Source of the DNA: a virus
Direction: 5' to 3' (one strand)
DNA: 30,653 bases
Virus record (IMG/VR): IMGVR_UViG_3300030012_000071
Coordinates: 332 to 30,984 of that record
Shown: piece after piece, positions 23,099 through 30,653 of the stretch
Layout: every line of letters starts with the position of its first letter
Position numbering within the stretch: position 1 is the first letter of the stretch
Position numbers and translations under genes: made by a program
The notes under the pieces: generated by a model
What the model saw: only the letters and a program-made list of their open reading frames with translations
What the model was told of the DNA's origin: nothing
Databases searched by the model: none

Positions 23099-23803
23099 AT
23101 GGCATTTCAAGCAGGCAGTAGAGTAGACCCAAGATTATTAGATTATAGTGGATATGCACAAGGAATGACAAATGCCGCGGCTCTAGAGGCTCAAGCGATG
23201 ATGCAACTTGGTGAACAAATATCAAGTGGTGTGCAAGCATTTCAAAAGAAGCGACAAGCCAAGAAGTTAGACAATGCCTTCATGCAGAAACTTCAAAACA
23301 ATCCAGAGATAGCTATGACTGTCTTAGGAGAAGCCTACACAGATGAGGCAGGTAAGGCATTCGTTAAAGATATGAGAGAAGGTTTAGGAGAGGAGGCTTA
23401 CACTACTGTTGTTGGACAAGTATTGTTTGGTGATTTACTCAAAGAAAAGAAAGAACCTAAGAAACCATCTTATAATACATATTCTTCAGTTTTAGATATC
23501 ATTGCTGAAAGTGATGATATGGAGTTCCAAAATAGAGATGGCAAGAAAGTATTAGTAAGAAAGTTTGATGGAGAAGAATATATCATGACTCCAGATAGTC
23601 CATTCTTTAATCAGTTTGAAGGAGGAGAAGCTATCGCAACCATGATACTTGGTGACCCTGAAGGACTTTACATGGATAATGAATTGATGCCATTTGGGAA
23701 TGATACAGTCAGTGCATTAGAAAAACCAAGGACAGTACGACCACTCACTAAAGACAAAGAGAGAACTATTTATAATTACGGGATGCTTCCTCCTTCGTTA
23801 TAA
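23099..23803 (+). CDS. Putative internal virion protein
   Basis: A 234-residue, helical, charged protein starting MAFQAGSRVDPRLLDYSGYA, followed by an Ala/Gln helix to about 75. It comes between the Ala/Gln-rich protein and the 1844-residue protein, the usual place for a set of two or three ejection proteins. No domain is recognised. The run of three in one direction with tight spacing is the main support. Confidence 0.45.
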   Translation: MAFQAGSRVDPRLLDYSGYAQGMTNAAALEAQAMMQLGEQISSGVQAFQKKRQAKKLDNAFMQKLQNNPEIAMTVLGEAYTDEAGKAFVKDMREGLGEEAYTTVVGQVLFGDLLKEKKEPKKPSYNTYSSVLDIIAESDDMEFQNRDGKKVLVRKFDGEEYIMTPDSPFFNQFEGGEAIATMILGDPEGLYMDNELMPFGNDTVSALEKPRTVRPLTKDKERTIYNYGMLPPSL

Positions 23804-23818
23804 TATTATTGTAAACTA

Positions 23819-26800
23819 ATGGCGAGACCCACTCCAGAAACTATAGAGTCTTTCGCAGCAAGGGTACGAAGAAAAGACCCTGAGACTTATGCTAATGTGG
23901 ATGACAATACTTTAGTATACAAAGTATTAGATAAGCATCCACAGTATCAATATAGATTTGATGAGTCAGTAAGACGAGGCAATGCATTCGTTGAGTTATT
24001 TAAACAAGGACTCCTTGGATTCTCTGAAACATTCGGTAAAACATACGAGCAAAGTGCTAGAACATTTGGTGACCTCATTGCTAGAGAAACAATGAGCGAA
24101 GAAGAATACTATGCACAACCTGATAGAACAGAGAGAGGCAGAAAGATATACAGAGCGCCATACGAAGATTATGTAAAAAGAAATGAAGAGAAGCTCGCAG
24201 AACAAGAAAGAGCATTACTTCATGCTCAAGATATGGGTAGATTCTTTGATGAAAAGTTACCTAAAATGTTGGATGCTGATCCCAACTTTGGTAAAAGTGG
24301 ATTAGGTCTTATTGCTAGTCAAGTGGCTAGAGGTCTTGGTCAGTTTGCTGGATATGGTACTGCTGGTTTTACTGTTGGTGGTGCTACAACATTAGCTACA
24401 GGTAACCCAGTATTAGGTGGTATGGCAGGTACAGGTGCAGTTTACTACACTGCATTCATGAACAGAGCAGATGAGTTTGTTGCTGATGCAGAGAAAACCA
24501 TGAATAAGTCATTGCTTGAAATGAATCAAGAAGAAAGGGACATGGTTACAAATGGTTCAATGATTCATGGTGGTATTGCAGGTGCTTTAGATGCTACTGT
24601 ATTTAAGTATGTAGCAGGTGCGCCTAGCTTCATAAACAAAACTCTTGGTACATTAGCTAGGGGTGGCAAAGTTTCTGAGAAGGCTGCCAAGACTGCATTC
24701 AGTGTTGCTGCAAAAAATGCACTAGGCAGAGGTGCATTAGAAGGAACACAAGAATCTATTGGAGATGGTATGGTACTAGATTTAATTGCCAAGAATCTCT
24801 ATGATAGTGACAGAGAATTTATTACAGGAGAAGCCCTTGGTCGAAGAATCATGGAGTTCACAGTAGGTGGACTAACTGGTGCTATAGGTTCTGTAGCAGG
24901 TGACACTACTAGAACTGCACTAGGTCAAGATATTACATTGACTGACGAAGAGAAGAAACTCCTACAGAAAGAAGGTAAGGATGTACAGATAGCTATTGAT
25001 TCATCAACACCTAACCTTGATTTTGGTAAAGCAATAGAAGATTTCGATAGTAATCAAGAGGGTGAACCAACCATGATAGAGGTGTTCGACAGAGATGGTA
25101 ACACTACTATTGTTGAGATGACAGGATACACCACTGACCCTGATGGCAAACAAACTATTACATACAAAGACCCAAATAGTTCTGACCCTGATCAATCATT
25201 TACACTAGATGGGCTTGGTGCTTTTTATTCAAGAAACCCCAAAGCTAAAGACTTTAAGTTATCCACAGTAGATAAAACAGTTGGTGAACTTACAGACTCA
25301 GAAGTAACAGATAATATACTTGGCCTACAAAAGAAGATAGAACAAGGTTCTGAGAACCAAGCAGAGATAGATGCCGCTAACCTTGACTTACAAGCATTGC
25401 TTGTTGAGCAATACAGAAGAAGCCGAAAGGAAGAAACTAAAGAAGACAAGAGAACACCAATCAAAGGTGACACTAATGCAAAGACAACATACACCTTTAA
25501 GTATTTCTCAAAGCAAACCGGGGAGCAAGTGTATGGTACAGTAGAAGCTGACTCAAGGGAAGAAGCTGAGGCTGAGTTCAAGAAGTCATACAAGAATTTA
25601 TATTCTTCTGATGCAGGTTATACACTTGTAGCAGATAGCGAAACAAAAGTAGATACAGATACTCAGCAAGAGGAAGAGGTAGAGACTGAAGCAGAGGTAG
25701 AGACTGAAGAAGAAACAGAGACAGAGACAGAGGAAGAGGTAGAAACTGAGACTGATGACAATCCATTTACTGAAGATGATCTTAACACTCAGGTTCAACA
25801 AAAATTTAAGGGTGTACCTTTGAAGATAACAGAAGATGATGGCACTATTACAATAGAGTTAGACAAAGACAAAGGAAACAAAACAGAAGGTTCTAAATTT
25901 GGCAAAAAAGTAAGAGAGTTAGTGCTAAATTATGCTGATGATAAAGCTAAGAGAATAGTATTCAAAGGCAACTTTGGATTAAATCAACCCGGCTCACTCC
26001 CTAGTAATGGTGCATTAAACTTTTTGGGATTAAACTCAATCGGAGATCAAGAAAGGGTTGGTATATTCTTAAATAGAGATAAGAATATATACGAAAGCGA
26101 TGTTGGTTTCAGAAGAAAGCAACCTCTCAAAACAGACTTGGAGTTAGACCCAACCCCAGAACCAGACCCAATAACAGAGCTAGAACATTCAGGTCTTATA
26201 AGCTACCTTGAGAAAAAGTTTAGAAACATAACAGAAAACAAGCTACTTAAAACCAAGAGGGGTCAAAAGTTAAGAGTAGAATACAGACCAAGAAAAGGCA
26301 GAGAAAATGCTATGGGTTTTTACAGTCCTGATGAACACATGATTGTAATTAACTTAGACACATTACTAGATGGAGACAGAAGAACTACATCTGCTAGAGC
26401 CGACAGACTAATGAGGCATGAGTTACTTCATGCTATGACTAGAGTAGCATTAGAGAATAGATATGGCACTGAGGGATACCAGTCTAAGATGGAGTCAATG
26501 TCTAAGAGGCTTACTAATAAACAAAGAAAAGTATTAGACGAAGCATATGGTGGTAAAGATTATAAATTTAAATCACCTAGGCATTTGATGAGAGGTTATG
26601 AATTAACTCGGGCAGTTATGGAAGAGTTTTTCTATGGTATGACCTCCGAACAAGAGACGAACACTAAAAGTAATTTAGATATCAAGCAAGATACAGATGG
26701 TATTTTTAGAGAAGGAGAAGTTTTCAGAACTGCTAAATTATTTATCAAAGATGTCCAATCATATATAGCAAATATATTTGGCAAAGAAGTATTAGCTGAC

Positions 26801-29353
26801 CCAACACTAGCACAACTACTTCTTGATTCAGCGGCATTGATGAAGGAGTTAGACCCTAAGGCTAGACCTGTAAATCAAAAACTAATAGACCAAGTTCAAG
26901 AGAGAATATCTCCTGTCACTGGTGAGCTTTACCTAAATGTAAATGATGTGATTGGAGACCCCGTTGCATCACCAGCAGAAGCTATCGAAAATGCAGAGGA
27001 GACAGCAGAGCAAGAAGGCTCAACGAAAGAAGTTGGTTACATAGAAAGTTTCTTAGTACCAGTAGGTCAGTTGCTAGAGAACATACACCCTGAGTTAGCC
27101 AAAGCATTTAATACATTCATAAGAGATAGAAACTTTAAGATATTACAATACCAACAAGTGGGTATGAATATGGCTAAGGCTCTTAACAAAGTTAAGAAAA
27201 AGAATGTACGAGAGTATCGCAGACTTGCCGCACTTATATCTTTCAGTCCTAGAATGGATCAAGAAAAATCTAGGTACACAGAAGAAGAGGCTCAAGAGTT
27301 ATTTGCAGAAAGAGATTCATTACTAAGAAAGTATGGTATTCTAAATGATTACTTTGCAGTTCGTTCAATGCTTGATGGATTACATACTGAAGCTACAAGA
27401 GCAGGACTCAAGATGGAGTTTACGAAAAACTTCTTCCCTAGATTTGTTGATGGCAAGAAAGGACTAGAGGGCTTTGCCAAGATGTATGGCATACAAGTAA
27501 AAGATATTAAGAGTGCTATTGCTGCTGAGAACAAAAGACGAAGAGAAAACAAAGGTACTGCATATAGAATTTTAGTAAATGGCCAACAAGTTTTCTCTAC
27601 CAACAATAGGAAACTAGCCAATAGAGTATTTAAACAAAGGCAAGCCAGGCATGGTGAAACTAGTGTTGCCTTTGCTGAAGATAAGGATGCACCAAAACCA
27701 CTACCACCACTGCAACCAAACTCATTTGAGGAAGAAATATTTATACAAAAGATTATCAACCAAAGATTCCAAGGAAGGGGCAAGCCGAGTCCATTTAAAA
27801 CTCGTGTTAAGGAGTTGATAGATGATAGTGAAGTAGACCTCTACATAAGTCCTTCAGAAGCATTAGGTAGATACATTACCGAAATGGTTACAACTATTGA
27901 AACTGCTAAGTTTACTGGTGTATCACAACCGACTATAAGTAATGATGGTGGTAATGTAAGGGTACAATACAATCCTAATTCCACAATAGGTCGTGTAATA
28001 CAAGCATTGACCAATGACCCTAAATTACAAAACGAAGTAGATCAAGAGAAACTATATAGTACATTCCCTCAAATCTACAATGCATTGATGGATAGAACTG
28101 CTAGGGAAGCTCCACTATTAGTTGGCCTTAGACAATACAGTTACTTTAATTTATTGGTAGAGTTTACATCAACACTATCTCAGCTATATGATTTACCATT
28201 CATCATGTATGATAATGGATTCTTACCTACCCTTCAATCAATGATTGGTAATAAGAGATATAAGGTACAAGAATTTTTAGACAACGATAAGTTAGTTGAA
28301 GAAAGTTTCCAAAGCAAAGACAAAGGACTAGCATCTATTATTAGCTATGGTCTTACTGCCACTGGGTTCAAAGCATTAGATAAGATAATGAAGAACACCA
28401 CAATGGATGCTAACTACAACAGATACAAGAAGGCTGCCAAAGCATTCAATGGTGATGGTACACTCAAGAAACAATACGAAAACAATAAGAAGTATAAGAA
28501 GATACAATCAGAGATTAACTTACTTCTTAGTGATGAGATAACCAATCCGGGAGAAAATGGTAGATTTTGGCGAGCAATGAAAACTCCTGCGGAACAAAGA
28601 GGTCAAGCAGAGAATGAGTTAATTGGATCAACATTAGTACAAAAACTATTTATCAATCAACCTTTGACTGAACTTCGTATGCCTTTGGTTGCGAAGCAAA
28701 ACCCAAATGCTCGTATGTTGTATACCATGAAGTCATTTATGATTGTACAATTAAATACTGCTAGAAACTTATCATTCAATAAGATTGCTAGTGGTGTACG
28801 AAATGGTGACTTTGAATTATTCAAAGAAGGTATGGGTGCATTAGTTAAATTAATGTTCTACTTCATGCTAATGGGTATGCCTGTTGATTTAGTCAAAGAT
28901 GTTTTATCAGGCAGACTTGGATATGTAACAGACTACATGTTCAACTCAAGTGTTCGTATGCTTGGTATCAATAAGTACTTCTTATACAAAGGACAGATCG
29001 AAGGATATGGAGATGCTATGGTTGACTTCTTTATGCCAGCACCAGTGTCAACTACAGTTGATGCATTCAATAGATTCTTTGATATCATGGAGAAAGATGG
29101 TAGCTTGAGCGAGAGAGTTATTGAATCAAGATTCATGACTACATTACCACTGTATGATACTATGCATTACATAGTACCAGAGATGAGAAAGTTCAAACAA
29201 GATAGACAAAGAAAGTTCATGAGAAAAAGAATGAGACAAGAGGGTGAACTCTTTGGATTACCTGACCCATTCCAACAGAACTACAATCTATTTGGTCTAC
29301 CAATAGAAGGTCGCAAGCCAATCAATATAACTAGAGAAACCTTGGGTATATAA
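23819..29353 (+). CDS. Giant internal virion/ejection protein with zincin motif
   Basis: An 1844-residue protein, the largest in the window and the last of the late operon. Residues about 155-215 and 345-370 are Gly/Ala-rich and hydrophobic. About 612-648 is an extreme Glu/Thr/Val tract. Residues 867-871 are HELLH within RLMRHELLHAMTRV, an HExxH metallopeptidase motif; a possible third ligand is E935/E936 in VMEEFFYG. The C-terminal 350 residues (about 1490-1840) are helical, with a hydrophobic stretch (GALVKLMFYFMLMGMPVDL) and features like LPD38-type domains of large polyvalent phage proteins, from memory. It is likely carried in the head and ejected with DNA, where the protease could cleave a host or virion protein. 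Confidence 0.6.
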   Translation: MARPTPETIESFAARVRRKDPETYANVDDNTLVYKVLDKHPQYQYRFDESVRRGNAFVELFKQGLLGFSETFGKTYEQSARTFGDLIARETMSEEEYYAQPDRTERGRKIYRAPYEDYVKRNEEKLAEQERALLHAQDMGRFFDEKLPKMLDADPNFGKSGLGLIASQVARGLGQFAGYGTAGFTVGGATTLATGNPVLGGMAGTGAVYYTAFMNRADEFVADAEKTMNKSLLEMNQEERDMVTNGSMIHGGIAGALDATVFKYVAGAPSFINKTLGTLARGGKVSEKAAKTAFSVAAKNALGRGALEGTQESIGDGMVLDLIAKNLYDSDREFITGEALGRRIMEFTVGGLTGAIGSVAGDTTRTALGQDITLTDEEKKLLQKEGKDVQIAIDSSTPNLDFGKAIEDFDSNQEGEPTMIEVFDRDGNTTIVEMTGYTTDPDGKQTITYKDPNSSDPDQSFTLDGLGAFYSRNPKAKDFKLSTVDKTVGELTDSEVTDNILGLQKKIEQGSENQAEIDAANLDLQALLVEQYRRSRKEETKEDKRTPIKGDTNAKTTYTFKYFSKQTGEQVYGTVEADSREEAEAEFKKSYKNLYSSDAGYTLVADSETKVDTDTQQEEEVETEAEVETEEETETETEEEVETETDDNPFTEDDLNTQVQQKFKGVPLKITEDDGTITIELDKDKGNKTEGSKFGKKVRELVLNYADDKAKRIVFKGNFGLNQPGSLPSNGALNFLGLNSIGDQERVGIFLNRDKNIYESDVGFRRKQPLKTDLELDPTPEPDPITELEHSGLISYLEKKFRNITENKLLKTKRGQKLRVEYRPRKGRENAMGFYSPDEHMIVINLDTLLDGDRRTTSARADRLMRHELLHAMTRVALENRYGTEGYQSKMESMSKRLTNKQRKVLDEAYGGKDYKFKSPRHLMRGYELTRAVMEEFFYGMTSEQETNTKSNLDIKQDTDGIFREGEVFRTAKLFIKDVQSYIANIFGKEVLADPTLAQLLLDSAALMKELDPKARPVNQKLIDQVQERISPVTGELYLNVNDVIGDPVASPAEAIENAEETAEQEGSTKEVGYIESFLVPVGQLLENIHPELAKAFNTFIRDRNFKILQYQQVGMNMAKALNKVKKKNVREYRRLAALISFSPRMDQEKSRYTEEEAQELFAERDSLLRKYGILNDYFAVRSMLDGLHTEATRAGLKMEFTKNFFPRFVDGKKGLEGFAKMYGIQVKDIKSAIAAENKRRRENKGTAYRILVNGQQVFSTNNRKLANRVFKQRQARHGETSVAFAEDKDAPKPLPPLQPNSFEEEIFIQKIINQRFQGRGKPSPFKTRVKELIDDSEVDLYISPSEALGRYITEMVTTIETAKFTGVSQPTISNDGGNVRVQYNPNSTIGRVIQALTNDPKLQNEVDQEKLYSTFPQIYNALMDRTAREAPLLVGLRQYSYFNLLVEFTSTLSQLYDLPFIMYDNGFLPTLQSMIGNKRYKVQEFLDNDKLVEESFQSKDKGLASIISYGLTATGFKALDKIMKNTTMDANYNRYKKAAKAFNGDGTLKKQYENNKKYKKIQSEINLLLSDEITNPGENGRFWRAMKTPAEQRGQAENELIGSTLVQKLFINQPLTELRMPLVAKQNPNARMLYTMKSFMIVQLNTARNLSFNKIASGVRNGDFELFKEGMGALVKLMFYFMLMGMPVDLVKDVLSGRLGYVTDYMFNSSVRMLGINKYFLYKGQIEGYGDAMVDFFMPAPVSTTVDAFNRFFDIMEKDGSLSERVIESRFMTTLPLYDTMHYIVPEMRKFKQDRQRKFMRKRMRQEGELFGLPDPFQQNYNLFGLPIEGRKPINITRETLGI
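25669..25752 (+). repeat. Glu/Thr/Val-coding degenerate repeat
   Basis: Units resembling GAGGTAGAGACTGAA recur about 25676-25690, 25694-25708 and 25738-25750, with GAAACAGAGACAGAG between. They encode the acidic tract of the giant protein (near residues 615-645). Such repeats change length easily by slippage and probably act as a flexible linker between the N-terminal and protease-containing parts. Confidence 0.55.
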
Positions 29354-29385
29354 AAAGCCCCACTTGCTGTACAAACAAGTGAGGC
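29352..29385 (-). terminator. Rho-independent terminator of the leftward operon
   Basis: GCCCCACTTG (29357-29366) and CAAGTGAGGC (29376-29385) pair with one mismatch around a nine-base loop. On the minus strand the stem is followed directly by a T-run (the A-run 29352-29356 on the plus strand). On the plus strand no T-run follows, so it mainly ends leftward transcription, just past the stop of the late operon. It stops the replication-side transcript from running into the giant gene. Confidence 0.7.
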
Positions 29386-29472
29386 ACACACATTCGAGGA
29401 TTCAACTAGGCCAATATGAATTTAACCTTGTGGGCATTACTGTTACCACTTACCTCAAACATAAATTATACA
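29386..29472. other. Short non-coding gap between convergent operons
   Basis: About 87 bases between the leftward terminator and the end of the coiled-coil gene. I see no gene, promoter or further hairpin in it. It is probably part of the 3' untranslated end of the leftward message. Confidence 0.4.
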
Positions 29473-29649
29473 TTACTTATCAAGCTCGACTAGTAATGAC
29501 TTAAAATGATTCTTCTCTTCTTGTAGCTCCTTGCGGCGCTCTTCAAGAATGGCTATACGATGTGATATCGTTCTTGATTCTTCACGAATCATATTGATTC
29601 GAGTGTTCAACCTTTCGGATGTGTTTGCTCTGAGTTCTTCTGCTGTCAT
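29473..29649 (-). CDS. 58-residue coiled-coil protein
   Basis: A short frame starting at the ATG at 29649, overlapping the stop of the upstream nuclease-like gene by four bases (ATGA), and ending at TAA. It is helical and charged (RIAILEERRKELQEEKNHFK, then SLLVELDK), with heptad spacing of Leu/Ile that suggests a dimeric coiled coil. No family is recognised. It is the last gene of the leftward operon, before the terminator. Confidence 0.6.
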   Translation of the reverse strand: MTAEELRANTSERLNTRINMIREESRTISHRIAILEERRKELQEEKNHFKSLLVELDK

Positions 29650-30077
29650 AGTGGTACTGATATATATTTAACACCATCATGCCATTGTTTGATTTCTTTA
29701 CCAACAATGGAGTTAGCGATGTCTTTCATTGTTCTAAATATAGGTTTACTATCTTTGAAGCAAAAGACAACATAAAAATCACATTGATGTGAAAATAAAT
29801 TATCAAAGTTACTGTACTCTACGAAGTCATGTAGCTTTAGATTGTTGCTGCCTTTCACTTGACACCAAGCTAGGTCATCATCTATCTCAACGAGATAATC
29901 GGGCAATGACCTAATAGTTGGGTGTACTTTCCAAAAGTTTGCTACTGGATTTAGGTGGGAATCAAAGCCAACTCTATGATACTTAATACCTTTTGTCTCG
30001 CAATAATTCTCAAACAAGATTTCACCTGAATCAGTGCAATCTTGGCGCTCAATGTATGTGTGTTTACCTGTTGTCAT
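29646..30077 (-). CDS. Putative PD-(D/E)XK-like nuclease
   Basis: A 143-residue protein. N-terminal acidic helix (SGEILFENYCETKG, E19/E23), then LPDYLVE with D60 and, on the next strand, WCQVKG with Q73-x-K75: the order E...PD...(E/D/Q)xK of the restriction-endonuclease fold, with Gln in place of the usual Glu/Asp. The K and D are kept, so activity is possible. This fold includes Holliday-junction resolvases, restriction and phage recombination nucleases. It lies next to an adenine methyltransferase, overlapping its gene by 14 bases. The substrate is unknown. A phage resolvase/endonuclease or a nuclease paired with the methylase are both open. Confidence 0.5.
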   Translation of the reverse strand: MTTGKHTYIERQDCTDSGEILFENYCETKGIKYHRVGFDSHLNPVANFWKVHPTIRSLPDYLVEIDDDLAWCQVKGSNNLKLHDFVEYSNFDNLFSHQCDFYVVFCFKDSKPIFRTMKDIANSIVGKEIKQWHDGVKYISVPL

Positions 30078-30489
30078 AAATTATCAAAGCACTAGGGAAG
30101 GGAGCAGAGTTTTTTGAAGAACCAAACTTCAACCTACCTCTTATAAATTCTATCTTACTAGCTTTCATTGCATACTCATGCCACCATTTTGTATCAGTTC
30201 TTGATGGAACTAAACATACTACTGTAGCGCCAGTCAAATAACTTTCGTATGCTTTCTTCATCCACTTTATAATCTCACGACCATAAGGTGGGTTCATCCA
30301 TACTTTACCTTTCCATTCTTTAGATAGACCATCGTCTTCTTTAGTGTAATAAACTTTTGCCTTTGCATTGTATTCATCAGCACATGGGTCTAAATCAAAA
30401 GAACCAAATCGTTTTTCCATTGATTTGAAAAACTTTATTGGTGTTGCCCAATCATCTGTCTTAGAACTAAAATGAACATCATTATTCAT
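30064..30489 (-). CDS. dam: DNA N-6-adenine methyltransferase (phage Dam type)
   Basis: A 141-residue enzyme that transfers a methyl group from S-adenosylmethionine to N6 of adenine in DNA. The motif order is that of the small phage Dam family: DDWATP (12-17), DLDPCA (32-37, SAM-binding loop) and the catalytic NPPYG (66-70), followed by VPSRTDTKWWHEY (94-106). Length is near the usual size of the family. It is coupled to the upstream gene by a one-base stop/start overlap and reads into the nuclease-like gene. It probably marks the phage genome against host restriction or against the phage's own nuclease. Confidence 0.92.
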   Translation of the reverse strand: MNNDVHFSSKTDDWATPIKFFKSMEKRFGSFDLDPCADEYNAKAKVYYTKEDDGLSKEWKGKVWMNPPYGREIIKWMKKAYESYLTGATVVCLVPSRTDTKWWHEYAMKASKIEFIRGRLKFGSSKNSAPFPSALIIYDNR

Positions 30490-30653
30490 TAGAAGAACCT
30501 CCCTTGCTTGTAATAAAATTTAAAGTAATCTCGCACACCTCTCTCGCCCTCTCTGTTCTTGGCGATGAGATAGTTAATGTGCATGTATGGCCCAAACTTA
30601 TCAGTACACTTAGCTAGTTCAGGGTCATTCTCTTTGCAGTTCATTATCAATAC
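30489..30653 (-). CDS. C-terminal end of a probable replicative helicase (DnaB type)
   Basis: A leftward frame enters at the window edge and ends at TAA (30491-30489), giving 54 residues. The segment YLIAKNREGERGVRDYFKFY followed by KQGRFF resembles the end of DnaB/RecA-type phage helicases, where KNR-x-G precedes a beta hairpin and an aromatic end. It shares one base with the methyltransferase start (TAATG). If correct, this operon carries replication genes. The short fragment leaves the call uncertain. Confidence 0.5.
   Translation of the reverse strand, partial: VLIMNCKENDPELAKCTDKFGPYMHINYLIAKNREGERGVRDYFKFYYKQGRFF

Noticed and set aside
1-30653. CRISPR arrays, insertion sequences, integrase or attachment sites
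   Set aside because: No regular spaced repeats, transposase or integrase motifs, or paired att-like repeats seen on either strand.

Overview
The window reads as part of a tailed double-stranded DNA phage genome, probably a marine podovirus-like phage. It is AT-rich, tightly packed and mostly one long rightward late operon. I see terminase, portal, scaffold and an HK97-fold (SU10/DUF5309-like) capsid protein. Downstream come fibre and nozzle-type proteins and three large internal or ejection-type proteins. No tail tube, sheath or tape-measure protein is evident. No integrase, tRNA, rRNA, CRISPR array or insertion sequence is visible. The host cannot be named from the sequence. A PEP-CTERM-like tail on one phage protein hints, weakly, at a Gram-negative host that uses exosortase sorting.

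Layout: (1) 1-205, the start of a leftward gene cut by the window edge. (2) 206-774, a divergent non-coding control region with short repeats, a GC-rich nested hairpin and a candidate pseudoknotted RNA. (3) 775-3577, packaging: small terminase, an acidic small protein, large terminase and an HTH-like small protein. (4) 3601-9300, head: portal, lysozyme-like protein, small helical protein, then scaffold, capsid and a candidate decoration protein. The last three have their own extended -10 promoter (6555-6563) and end at a strong terminator (9269-9300). (5) 9304-13641, neck and lectin-domain structural proteins. (6) 13643-16280, a run of small membrane proteins: a three-segment holin, several single-span holin-like proteins, a low-complexity protein and the PEP-CTERM-like protein. 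(7) 16282-17370, eight tiny Lys/Arg-rich genes joined by stop/start overlaps. (8) 17371-29353, nozzle-like protein, fibre, a small unknown protein, two Ala/Gly/Gln-rich internal proteins and an 1844-residue giant with a zincin motif.

From the right edge a second, leftward operon enters: the C-terminus of a probable DnaB-type helicase, a Dam-type adenine methyltransferase, a PD-(D/E)XK-like nuclease and a coiled-coil protein. It ends at a minus-strand terminator at 29352-29385, facing the end of the late operon. With the leftward gene at 1-205, this suggests a circular map: one divergent control region drives replication genes leftward and late genes rightward, and the two meet near 29.35 kb. 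That is inference.

The most unusual parts are the RNA structures in the control region, the eight-gene basic micro-gene array, the crowded holin-like cluster with the PEP-CTERM-like protein, and the giant ejection-type protein with its metalloprotease motif.
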